A DNA stretch of 64,000 nt from positions 1 through 64,000 of the forward strand of contig JAKSZP010009249.1 of NCBI GenBank assembly GCA_022478985.1. Direction: 5' to 3'. Origin of the DNA: Massospora cicadina. Its lineage: Eukaryota > Entomophthoromycota > Entomophthoromycetes > Entomophthorales > Entomophthoraceae. Under the pieces are notes generated by a model. It was not told the origin of the DNA and searched no databases. It was given only the letters and a program-made list of their open reading frames with translations. The translations under genes were made by a program, and so were the position numbers. Shown in pieces: positions 43,033-54,100 of this stretch; within the stretch, counting starts at the first letter, position 1; the number at the start of each line of letters is the position of its first letter.

Positions 43033-43949
43033 GGGTGCTTGAGCTAAATTAACATAGGGTGAGGGTGTTTAGAATGGGAAAGTTTAATAGATATCAAACT
43101 AACAACAAGACTTGGGTGGGCCCCAAAGGAATGTCCATAGCCAAGCTTTGATCAGGGATAGAGTGCTCAGGGTGCCTCGGTCTGGAGGGAACCAGGGCGG
43201 CCCAGCAGTGCCCCTGATGCAGTTGCAATTTTAGTGCAGATAAATCAGTAAACTTTGTATGAGACCTCCTCAAAGAGGTCTACGCACAGTTTTGCTCAAG
43301 TTAACATAAACAAAATGTAAACTAACATGGGATTTTTATTAAGGAAAAAGTTGAATAACAAGAAATGTTGGTCTCAAGTGAGCATAAATAAAGCAAATTT
43401 GGGGGAATCATCAATTGATGTTAGTGGTGCTAAGCCCAGGTACACCAATAAGTGCATGATTCCATTGGTCAGTGTAATATAGCTTATAAAAGACAAATCC
43501 GGTTATTAATTGAAGGTAAGGCTACCTGAGCTGGAAAATTCGAAAACTGAACGGCATTTGAGACCCTGTTCACCAAAAACCAAAGCAAACCGTCGTTATT
43601 TGTTGTATAGCTGGTTAGTCCTAACTCACTTGCTGTAATGCATGGATAACCTTCTCGCACATCCCCAGGACCAGCCTGGGCATATCTTGCCTTTACCCAG
43701 CGTTGGTCCAAGGTATGTTTGAGGTCAGGGAGGCCTGCCAACTTTACCTTTTTGGCCTCCTGACGTGCAGCTTTGTCCTTTCTGTTAGTTTCCATAATTA
43801 TGTCATCCTCAAGCCATGCCATCACTCTCTCATTCTTTTAAGGATCCACCCCCTCTAGGGGCTTGAACCAGAGAAAAGTTCATTTGGGATGGGGCCAACT
43901 TCATAGAGGCAACGGTTTGCTTTGACTGAGATTTGGTGGCCTGGAGAAA

Positions 43950-45280
43950 ATGCATGTGGAAAACTTTAATCAGGTCTTGACGTGTGCGCAGCTGCGCGCT
44001 GGTACCCAACTGTTTTCTGCTGCATCAAATCCCTTCCAGGATACTAGATACTCAAGCCTTCTTTTTACTCAGCAAGATGCTACTATATTCTCCAATTCCC
44101 ACTCTGGAGCCCCTTCCACAGTACAAGCCTCCGGGTTCTCTGGTGGGGCCCTCAAACAACGTCAGCTTGCTTTTATGAAAGACTGAAAAGATCCAAAACG
44201 AAGGTGGAAGATTTAATTGGTATGAGGCGTGTCTCACCTTTCTGACCACTCAGTAAGGGCCAATCCGCTTTGGTCCCAGCTTTGTGCATGGCTGCTTGAT
44301 ATGGATGTTTTGAGCATCAAGAATCATGAGATCCCCTTCTTTCTACGTAGGACCCACCCATCTCTTTCCATTGGCGTTCTCCATATAAACCTACATTTCC
44401 GCCTCAAAACTTGTGGAGAGTCCCTGGTGTACTTTCTTTATAGTGTTAGCAAAGTCCACCACTGCTTCAACTTTTGATCTACAATTAGGCTCCATATTGA
44501 ATGTGGGGTTAAACCCATGGTTGGAAAAAACTGAGGAACAACTAATCGATGTATATATAGTCTTGTTGTAGCTAAAATGGACTATAGGAAATTAAGAAAC
44601 ACAATCTGAATGATCCATGGTAGTGTAACACTGTAAGAACTGTTCCAAAACTGGTTCACTCGTTCAGTATGCCATCTGATTGGGGATGATAGGCAGTTGA
44701 ACTGCATGGGCAAATCTAAGGCCTTACACAACCTTTCAAAAAGACAGAGGTAAACTGAGATCCGTGATTGCTGATAATTTCTTGGGGAACCCCGTGAAGA
44801 GCAAATACACAACTGACGAAGAGCCTAGCCATATCAGCCGCGGTTACTGTGGTTCTGAAAGGAACAAAGTGGACAAACTTTGTAAACCAGTCCACCACTA
44901 CCATGATGGCGTCATAACCATCAGATGTAGGTAACTTTAAAATGAAATCCACTGATTAGAAAGTCCAAGGCCCTTCAGCCTTCTGAACTGGTACTAACGA
45001 CACCGCTAGTGGCTGTCAATTTGGTTTCATTTGGTTGCAGATCAGGCAATCATTACAATACCGTCCCACCTTAGCAGGTAACCCATTTGATTTGTAAGTG
45101 CGGTGAATTAACTCCAGAGTCTTTGCCTTCCCAGGATGACCATCTGTGATTCCTTCATGATGGTCCCAAATGATTTACAGGCAAAGTGGTATGGTGGGAA
45201 CCCATAGGCGCCCCTAAAACCACAATATCTCATCATTTATGTAACCTCTGGTGATGTTCTCCTGATTCAATGCGCTCTTT
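43950..45280 (-). pseudogene. Element E integrase and chromodomain
   Basis: On the minus strand, after a degraded zinc region, the core reads MDFILKLPTSDGYDAIMVVVDWF (44952, first Asp), HGVPQEIISNHGSQFTSVF (second acidic site reads SNHG, Asp to Asn) and then a QTERVN equivalent (HTERVNQ, near 44660). The chromodomain YLVSWKGFDAAENSWVPA lies at about 44062-44003, and the tail FSLVQAPRGGG near 43860. Confidence 0.8.
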
Positions 45281-45319
45281 GCAAGGACCATAATATATTT
45301 TGCTGACAAAGGATGTGAA

Positions 45320-47023
45320 AGGACTACCTTTCTGAACATACTGTATTCCTCCACATTTTCCAGAGGAGCAAGTGCTGTCCATGGGCCGAGGAAGAGGAAA
45401 GTTGAAACACTATCTTACCTGATGGAATCATCAACTGGGTATTATGCACCTCTACCTCCTTAGTATTGGGAGCTAGTGCAGGGTTGCGACTCAAAGTATC
45501 CACTAAACCATTCTCCTTGCCCTTGGTAAACTCATAGGAAAACACAAATTGGGCTAGGGTCTCATGTTAGTAGGTTTTCCGTAGGGTCAAGACATGTGGT
45601 GTATGGTAATACAGTAAGGCATGGTGATCTGTACAAATGTGGAAGGGTTGGGATGAGCCATGCAAGCAATGACGCCAATAAGTCAGCGCCTCAACCACTG
45701 CTGATAACTCTTTGTTGTAAACGGCATAGTTTAGCTCAGGCAGAGATATCTCTGAGAAAAATATTTTACCAGATGCTCTATCCCATCTTTGCCTATTTGT
45801 AATAGGGCTGCCACTATGGTGAAGTTGGAGGCATCATCAGACACAATGAACTAATTTTAAGGTCTAATTGGCAAAGGATGTTCGTGGATAACATGGTGCA
45901 CATTACTGCTTGGAAAGCATCCCCATAAATGAGGGACCATTGGAGTACTTTAGCTTCACTCGCCTTATACAGAGGCGCTACCACCTCAGAAAGATTGGCG
46001 TGAATTCTTTAAGGAATGTACACATCCCCAAAAACTCATCAATTACTTAACTGTGTTGGGGTGGGTCACTCCCAAATAAACTTCTCCTTGTCTGGAGTTA
46101 TCATGTGTCCAAGGTCAAACATGACGTTTCCCAGAAAGGTGACCTGGGACTTGAAGAATTCACAATTGCTGATCTTCAGCGTAAGGTTGACTGCCTTTAA
46201 CCTCTTAACACTTTCCAAAGGTGTACTGAATGGGGCTCATGATTCTGGGGAAAACACCATAATATTATCCATGTGGGCAACCGCGCATACCCTCAGCAGG
46301 TCCCCCAAAGCTGCATCAATACGGCGTTGAAAGATATCAGGGGAATTCTTAAGTCCAAAGGGCATAACCGAAAATTTGAAAATTCCTTTTCTGGTATGGA
46401 ATGTGGTTAGCCACTCCTGGCCCTTCTTAATCCTAATCTGATTAAACGCGTTTAAGCAATCCAGTTTGAAAAGACTTTCGCCTTCTCCACATAGTGTTCA
46501 ATCTATGCGTCCAAGGGGATGGGGTGTAAATCTGGTAAGTGGCATTGTTTAGGTTCCCATAATCTACGCATGGGTGTAAAGTGCCATTGGCTTTCTCCAT
46601 GAAGAGAAGTGGGGGGCATACTGGGGAGATACGCTGAAAAATCGCGCCTTTGGCTAACTGCTCCTTAACCCATACATATAATGCCGCTTCCTCCTGTACG
46701 TTCAAAGGGTAAATTGGGGAAGTTATATGCACCAGATCAATGGTGAGCTTGAACTCGCAACTAAACTCAGAATAATCAGGTAATAAATTGTCTGAAGCCT
46801 CTTCAAATGAAGATTCCAGCCCCTCCAAACAGGAAGGTAAAGGTACCTCCAGTGAGGGCTTTAATAATGGAGCGAGACTGAGAGTGCAGATATTGAGCCT
46901 GTGGGGCAATTCGCCCTGAAAGATGGCTTCAGCTAAAGAGACAACTAACTCATGACCATTCTTCAAAGTTAAGGACAAGGTATTTTCTTTCAAGTTTATT
47001 CTGACGTCAAACTTTTGCACCAC
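45320..47023 (-). pseudogene. Element E reverse transcriptase and RNase H
   Basis: The frame 47023-46442 encodes the RT approach (LAKGAIFQRISPVCPPLLF, MEKANGTLHPCVDYGNLN). After a shift, EWLTTFHTRKGIFKFSVMPFGL leads to the active-site box AHMDNIMVF near 46275-46249, with Asn for the second Asp, as in element A. RNase H remnants (FIVSDDASNFTIVAALL, DKELSAVVEALTYWRH) run to about 45600, and YEFTKGKENGLVDTLSRNPAL follows at 45545-45324. Confidence 0.8.
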
Positions 47024-47029
47024 TCTACT

Positions 47030-48038
47030 CCCAAAATAATGGGGTGCAGAAGGTTTTCATTTTCTTGGAAATGGTCCAACAAATGATACTTGCCCACTTG
47101 ATAATCTACTAACCCTAGAACCTTCAATGTAGGAATACTTTGAGAAGCCCCTCCCATAACCATACCACCTGGCAAGTAACTAAGCTCAAGGTATTCAACT
47201 AGGTCTTGGTCAATAAAATTCTCAGAGGATCAAGTATCCACCAAAATAGTAGTGCTGATTTTTCCTAAAGGGGATGAAAGGGTAGCAGTTAACAAAAAAT
47301 ATCCCAAATGGTCTTTATTCATAGCAGACAACGCAAAAACTTTACCATAATTTTTTTCTTCAGGCTTAAGCATGCCCCAGGGTACGCTTTCACATCAAAA
47401 AATGGAGAGGGTAATTGACTACTTTTACATCTGAGGATACATATCCCACCATATCTTTAGCAGTTGCATAAGCGTTTTTATATTGTAAAATTAAATCCTT
47501 ATCCACCTCCTGGGTTCTGAGGATTATAATAATGGTCAAGCGTGGGTTCACTGGGGAGATTTGGTATACTGAAATGAGTTCCATATCAGAGCTATAAGAG
47601 AATACATTGGACTCGTTTTTATAAAAAGGAATCGGCATTATAAAATGCATTCTGGGCCAAAAATGACACCATACCCGTTTCAGTGACAGGTTGTGCACCG
47701 TTATCCAAGGCCATCACCACCAGGCCCTTTGTTGATAATCCCACCTGCACCATCCAAATGTGGTGCCAATAAAAAACATTTTTTATTGTATCAATTTGGA
47801 TAATTTTGGTGAAAAGTTGGGGAATCATGACTTTCAGATTGTGAAGCATCTGTATCCACCAGGTATGAGCAAGAAGGGTTGGTACTTTCCAGTAGGAGGT
47901 AGCCAGTATAACGCCAAGGTGCTCCAACCATAGGCAAAAAGAGAAAATGGTGTTGAGACCCACTGCGGCTGTGACCATCAGCTGGTGCACCCAATTCACA
48001 CTTTTCAAAAGTCCCACACAGATAATGTTTGTGTACAT
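47030..48038 (-). pseudogene. Element E leader/gag remnant and protease
   Basis: A 139-codon open frame (48038-47619) starts just after the 5' LTR. It is partly hydrophobic (GLNTIFSFCLWLEHLGVILA) and in the same frame as the LTR-end reading LCTIHH/RVIDTLL. The protease follows at about 47265-47060: STTILVDT, then a stop where the active-site Gly should be, then SSENFIDQDLVEYLE and LHPIILGVEW. A full Gag core and zinc knuckle are not seen, so gag appears mostly deleted. Confidence 0.5.
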
Positions 48039-48062
48039 AAAATAAAGTGGTTGGTCAATTAA

Positions 48063-50890
48063 TGTAAGGAGAGTGTCTATAACTCTCCAGTTCCCAGAGA
48101 GGTGGTGGATTGTGCAAAGCTTTAATGCAAGGGAACTAGTTGTAAGTATTAAGGGAAGAATAGCCCCACAGAGGTGCTTAAGCTAAAGTAACATAGGGCA
48201 AGGGTGTTTATCATGGTAAAGATTAATAGAGATCAAACAAACAACAAGACTTGGGTGGGCCCCAAAGGGGTGTCCATAGCCAAGCTTTGATCAGGGATAG
48301 AGTGCTTAGGTGCCTCAGTCTGGAGGGAACCATGGCGGCCCAGGGGTCCCCTGATGAAGTTGTAATTTTAGTGTAGGTAATTGGTAAACTTTGCGTGAGA
48401 CCTTCTCAAAGAGGTCCACACACAGGTTTGCTCAAGTTTAAATTTATTAGAAGTACAAAGATCAGGGGACGGACACTAACAAAACAAAAAAATCCAACAA
48501 AACAAACCAAAATATGAAATAACTGCCCAAAATGAGCAGCAAGACATAAAAAGGAAAATGAGAAAAATAACCTACCAGATGGCACAGCGGCGAGCCACTT
48601 ATCCCATCATGGCAGAGGAGGAGGGGAATCAGGTGGATCATCATCAGGCTCAGCATTGAAGAGGCGGATCAACGCTGAGAGCAAGGTGGTTGGGGCATCT
48701 GTGGGATGAAGGTCAATGTGAAATAGATAGCTGTTGAGTTTTATCAACATTTTGGGCCTGGAACATAGCCCCTACTAGTTTGGCAACCTGGTGTTCAGCT
48801 TGGATGCAGGCAAAGGGAAGCTGGGCAAAATTTAGCAATGTTGGCTCTGGTGATGCATGTGGTTTGGAAAAAATCTGCAAGTTCAGCGACCAGTTTAACA
48901 GCGGTGGTGGCAGCATCATTGAGTTGCGTGGTTCCTTTTTTTGCAACCAAAAGAAAATTGGGAGGGAACATGTGGATATGAAGCCCTAATTTAAATTCAA
49001 TGACAGAGGCTGCCACAGCATTGAGGAGAAGGCAACTTTTGGGTGAAGACATCACAGCCTCAGCTAGCTGATAGTCACTCAGGAAAGGGGTAGCGATGGG
49101 TTTGGGGATAGATTGCTTGGGCAGGAGTGAGACATTAAAGTCTGAATTCAGTATGGTTTGACATTAATTGGGAAATCTGGTGGTGGGACAATTTCACTAG
49201 ATTTTTTCAAACAATTAGTAAGTCCCAGGGATTTTGGTTGAGTATGATTGATTTGGTGAGATGTGGCTTGGATTAAGTAAGTTTTGGGGCTGGAATTTGT
49301 TGGATTGAATTTGGGTCCAAACATGCGCCAGATTGGTTGGCATGGGTGTAAATTGACCGGTTAAGCATGAGTTACTAGATTTTGAATTAGATTCAATGGG
49401 TGCATGGCCTGTGGGGGTGAGGGCAGCCCAAATCCCCATTCAAATGCAGTTGGTGTGGTTTTGTGGGTGGGGTTGGCAGTTTTCGCAGGGTTTGAGTTGT
49501 ATCATCATGATTTTTTGGTTTTGGTCCAATTCATGGCAAAGGGGGAAAACTGTGCGGCTGTTGTCAGTGTGGGCCCAAAAGAAATGGTTGGGTGTGGATG
49601 GGATAAAGGCCAGTGGTGGGATATGCTGGGCCATGTTTAGCTGGTGGGGGGCAATGGTGGCCATTGCCTGAGGTGCTGCTAGGCGCTCAGCACCACTTGG
49701 GACAAGGAATTGGAGGATGGGGTTTTTGCCATAAGTGGACAGCCCTGACATCAACTCTGCATTTGGTGTTTGAGGGGAAGGTGTGAGGGAAGGTTTGTAA
49801 AGGTCACCACAAGTGTGGTATCATTAGGGATACGTGTTTGGGTGGTGGTAATGGGTGTGTTTTTGTTTAATAAGGGCGTTGCTGCATGAGCGGCCTCATC
49901 CTCTTCAGTGGGGAATCATATATCAAAACAGCCCTTATAAGGGCGAAAGTCAATAAATCCTGTCAGGGCAAAGGTGGCCTTTGCCCGCTCAATAATTGCT
50001 TTGTCTGCATATGGGAAGAGTTGTCCATCTTGACATAGAGGCAAAAGTGGATATTGAATTGAGGTAGGGCTAGGGTGTGGGGGCGGGTTGGGTGGACATG
50101 TGTGAGGTGCAGTGCTGAGTCCCTTGGAGGGACAAATCGTCTTAAAGTATTTGGCGGACTGGACAAGTCTGTCCACATGCATTTTCCTGTCAGTGTTAAA
50201 TGCTAGCAGGTGAGAACCGCTGCCCCACACTGGGGCAGCAGGTGGTGGATCCAAGGACATAAATGGGAAACTGATGTGGTAGAGGTGGCAGTGAAAAATT
50301 AACAGTTTTGTTTCAAAAATCTCTTGAAAGTGATGTTGAGTGGAAAGAAAAAATTAAGTTTGCTCAAGTAAACATAAATAAATTGTAAACTAACAAGAGT
50401 TTTTATTAAGGGGGAAGTCAACCAACCAGAAAGTTTGGTCTTGAGTGAAGATATTTAAGCAAATTTGGGGAATCGTCAATTGATAGAATTGGTGCTAAGC
50501 CCAGGTGCACCAATATGCACACGTTTCCATCAGGCAGTATACTATAGCTGGTAATTGACTGAACTCATGTTATCAATTGAAGGGAAGGCCAACACATGCT
50601 GGAAATTTAGAAAACTAGACGGGTTTTAAGACCCCGTTTACTGAGAAACCAAAGTAAATTGTTATTATTTTTTGTATAGTTGGTTCAATTTAATGCGCCT
50701 GCTGTAACGCAGAGCCAAACTTCTCACACATCCCCAGAACCAACATGGGTATATATCGCCTTAACCCAGCATTGGTACAAGGTATGTTTAAGGTCATGGA
50801 GGCATGTCAACCTCACCTTTTTGGCCTCCTGACGTGAAGCTTTGTCCCTGATGTTGGTTCCCATAATTATATCATCCTCAAGCCATGACA
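48063..50890 (-). repeat. Element E 5' LTR, interrupted by a LINE-like element
   Basis: On the minus strand it starts TGTCATGGCTTGAGG at 50890 and ends CTCCTTACA at 48063. Without the insert at 48438-50357 and one copy of its target duplication it is 896 bp. Confidence 0.88.
48438..50357 (-). mobile_element. Non-autonomous LINE-like element with its own ORF, no RT
   Basis: It is 1.92 kb, flanked by the perfect duplication GTTTGCTCAAGT (48426-48437 and 50358-50369). The 3' end (minus) GTGTCCGTCCCCTGATC ... CTAATAAATTTA matches the LINE tails, and the 5' end ATTTTTCTTTCCACTCAACATCACTTT resembles the LINE 5' ends. The interior carries a coding-like but broken frame starting MSLDPPPAAPVWGSGSH (50260) and continuing as Pro/Thr-rich sequence. 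It ends with KGTTQLNDAATTAVKLVAEL (about 48940-48880). No endonuclease or RT is present. Confidence 0.75.
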
Positions 50891-50895
50891 ATTAC

Positions 50896-51540
50896 CATGT
50901 TCATGACTGATCCAATCCATCACATTTTAAATTATACGCTAAGCATCTTAGAAGGTAATCTGTATGTCAGACTTCTCCAAGACCCTTAAAACTTCTTGCA
51001 TCTCCAAATTTTGGTCCACTGATAGGCTCCTGAAGTTACTTTAAGGGTAAGGTCATAAGTAGTTACATCTTTAGAGCGTGATGGGTATCAGTTGGCAGGT
51101 TGTTTGAAAATATATTCAGCTGGATTTCTAGTAACTCTTTATAATTGGCTGGAATGTTCTTTGTCAGTTCAGCTGACAATTCTGGTAATTCTTGGTCAAT
51201 GAGATTGGAACTTGGTTAGGGGATGGGATGTTCAGATGACAATCTAATAGGGCTTGATCCATCAAAGGTTGGTATTGTAAGATTTTTAATTCATAAATGC
51301 AAGATTTGGAGTCAAAAAAGACTGGTAAAATATATGATAACGGATTGATGGTTATTGTCTTCTGAGGAATACTTGTAGCAGGGCAAGGGTAGCGGCAAAG
51401 TCTATAAGGCGTTTTTTGGGGTATTTCTGATGTAGTCAATAACATATGTTTGGTCAACCCAAGATTTCGACATTTACCCACATTTGACCAAACATAGGTT
51501 TGATTAATTGTGTAAATCCAGCAGTCTAACTTTTTATATG
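50896..51540 (-). repeat. Element G 3' LTR, proximal piece
   Basis: On the minus strand, 51285-50970 aligns with 63540-63290 of the 5' LTR (shared words TTTTGGTCCACTGATAGGCTC and ACATCTTTAGAGCG on the plus strand). Its start near 51540 follows CAGCAGGGCG, a weak polypurine tract. A 126-codon frame (51544-51164) inside it is open and unrecognised. Confidence 0.55.
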
Positions 51541-51599
51541 GCACTGGCGATTTGACGCCCTGCTGGATTCATTTCAGGAATTTATCATACAATTAGTTG

Positions 51600-54100
51600 A
51601 TGATATACCCTTTGATGGGGTCTTTGAGTGTGTACATATCAGTCAAAGTATTCTCTATGCCCTCAAACAGTCCTTTTCAGATATGTTTAATCTTATCCAT
51701 CTTTTTAAAACCACGGTTGCCATAGTAAAGCACTTGTTCTTTTATGATTATGCAGGGCAGGAGATAGTGGTTCCAATTGTCACGCTATCTGCATCTCATA
51801 TTTGGCCAATGCTTTAGAGTAAGCTTTGGTTAAAGAATAATCAACATTTGGACAAGGTTCTCCAAATATAAACTAGAGGCCATACCTTCTCTTTGAACGC
51901 AGAGTAAAAGATTGGCAGAAGGGCAGGTTGTTTCCTGTACAGAAGCTAAAATGGTGATCTACCATGGACAAGTGGAACACAATATTGTTCATGAAGATGT
52001 TGGAAGGAAAAAGGAGTTTCCAATTTGTGTTTTCCTGATGCCAATTTCCATAGGAAGCCAGCTAAGGTATCGTTGACCTGTTACCATACCATTGGTTTAA
52101 GGGTGGTAAATAATCAATAGGTCCCTTGGACCCCCATAAAAATATTAATCTTGGGGGCTACCTAGGAAGTGAGTTAGTTCCATTGTTCATCATAAGGAAT
52201 TGAGGACCCTATGTTTATAAATGATGTTCCCCAAGATAAGTTTAGCGGTTATCACAGCCCAAGATCTCTTATTAACTTGGCTTTATCCCATTTCTTAAGG
52301 TGGTTGATGTCCACCATAATATACTTAAATTGGCCTCAGCTGACAGTTAATGGTCCCACAACATAATTTGACATGGTATGAAATGCAAAGTTTGCCTTGA
52401 CCAGCTGATACAAGGTGCTTTTCCAGTATGACACTTCTGCTTGACATTCCTCACAGAAACTGAGGGCTTCATGGATAACAAAGTTCATTGATTCCCAGTA
52501 GAAGTGTTAATTCAGTTTTTTGTGTCTATTCTTAAATCCTCCATGTCCCATGGCTTTGTGTTCTCTAATGAGATCCATTCACCTGGTGAGCCGCGGTATA
52601 ATTTATTTGCAGTCTCTTATTAATTTGAAAAGTTTCCTATCCTTGACGGTAATGTTCTTCATCAGCCAGTATAAAGCGCGCTGTGCTTATTTTGGTTTGT
52701 TATCGTACTCCTTTCTCAGAATTTTTTCATAGAGGACATCCACCAAGTTGGTGGTCAATGTAACATTAAGTAACCTAGACTTTCCATCAGTTTTTTGATG
52801 TTTTACGCCATTTCACTGTTGAATCTTAAAGTTGTACATCTGCAACTTCAGTTCCCAGCGAACTAGGCATCCTATGGTTCCTTGAGGTTCTGTAGCCATG
52901 ATTGAGGAGTAATCAGATATCGCTTTGAAGTGCAATATATGGACATAGAACCTAAACTGCTTGCAGGCGTAAATCACTGCTATACTTTCTTTCTCAGTAA
53001 TGATATATTTTGGTAATATAAATCTAGCATTTAATTGCAGTATGCTGCAGAACGTTCTACTCCTTCATTGTCTAGCTGGGACAACAAGGCCCCTACGGCA
53101 GTAAGAAATGCGTCTATCCAGATCATTGTAAGTTTTCTGAATTTGGATAATTTAATATTGTTGCTGAAGTAAGACAGGTGAAAGTCTGGTCAGATGCCAA
53201 CTGAAAGATTGGCGTCCACTTGAAATCCGCACTGTTCTTCAACAGGTGGAATAGTAGTTTCATGATCTTACTAAAATTTTATATGAACTGCTGATAGTAG
53301 ATGACGATCCATCAAAACTGGATGTTCCTGCTTGCTGGCTGGCAACTTCATCTTCTCAATGGCTTCCACTTTGGACGGCTGGGGCTGTAAATCCCTTCTT
53401 GTTGATGAATCCGAGATACTCAAGCTGCTCATGGAAGAAGTTGCATTTTATGGGCTTAAATTTCAGATTAGCAGGAACAAGCCAACGGAAAACTTCCTTC
53501 AGACGCTGCAAAAGCTTTTGAAATGCCTTTAAAAAGCGTTGATATCATCTTAATATTAAAACACAATAAATATTAAGATCTCCCTGTATGCTGTCAATAG
53601 CTTATTAGAATGTAGAAGATCATTAAATACACCTGTGCCATTTGCATCAAGGTGAAACAGCCCCCTGTGTTGTTATGATGTTGTGTTTCAATTGCTCTTC
53701 CTAGGGCAGCTCTATCTGCCAGTAGCCAGAGATCAGATCCATATGGTGAAATATATGTTCTGCCATATTGGTTGAGTACGTCATCAATTTTTGGAAGGGG
53801 TAGTCCTTTTTTGTTATTTTGTTGAGACGTCTTTAGCTGATTACCACTCAAAATGGACCCATCTTTCTTTTTTACTATTAAGACCAGCGACGCAAATGAA
53901 CTATTTGGTGGTGCCAGTATTACTCTTTGCACTAGCTGTCAATCTCCTCATTGATGATTTCATTTGGCATCTTGGACTGGCCAATAGGGAAAAGGTATAG
54001 TAGTGGTAGTTTCCAGTATAGATGTGGTACAACACGTCCTCAGCACACTCCAAATTAAAGTCATCTGTTGAAACAATTTGTTTTATAATCAAATAGGACT
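51600..54100 (-). pseudogene. Element G pol remnants
   Basis: On the minus strand, 53932-53594 has ASLVLIVKKKDGS and LPLPKIDDVLNQYG of RT. Frames to 53330 carry NLKFKPIKCNFFHEQLEYLGF. RNase H remnants (IDAFLTAVGALLSQLDNEG near 53130) and the integrase zinc region (MGHGGFKNRHKKLN, SFCEECQ, near 52480-52430) follow. Many stops. The layout matches the non-chromodomain element B, and no chromodomain was found downstream. Confidence 0.65.

Larger units (their letters stand above)
41657..43821 (-). repeat. Element E 3' LTR, interrupted by solo LTR F
   Basis: On the minus strand it starts TGGCATGGCTTGAGG at 43821 and ends GACATTCTCCTTACT at 41657. The uninterrupted peptide frame 43825-43484 crosses the LTR start and includes KVKLAGLPDLKHTLDQRW. 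Near the end the frame VLGLCTIHHLIVNWRVIDIL is kept. Confidence 0.85.
41657..50890 (-). mobile_element. Ty3/Gypsy chromodomain element E, complete, with two nested insertions
   Basis: Flanked by ATTAC at 41652-41656 and 50891-50895. The 3' LTR (41657-43821) without solo LTR F is 899 bp. The 5' LTR (48063-50890) without the 1.9 kb LINE-like element is 896 bp. Between them are pol domains in chromovirus order on the minus strand. It is the same family as element A and is inserted in the 3' LTR of element G. Frames are broken. Confidence 0.9.

Noticed and set aside
43037..43821. The LTR start of the A/E family at TGCATTACAGCA (43642 minus, 5475, 4226)
   Set aside because: Taking TGTCATGG further upstream as the start gives consistent lengths in all copies and the perfect ATTAC duplication for element E.
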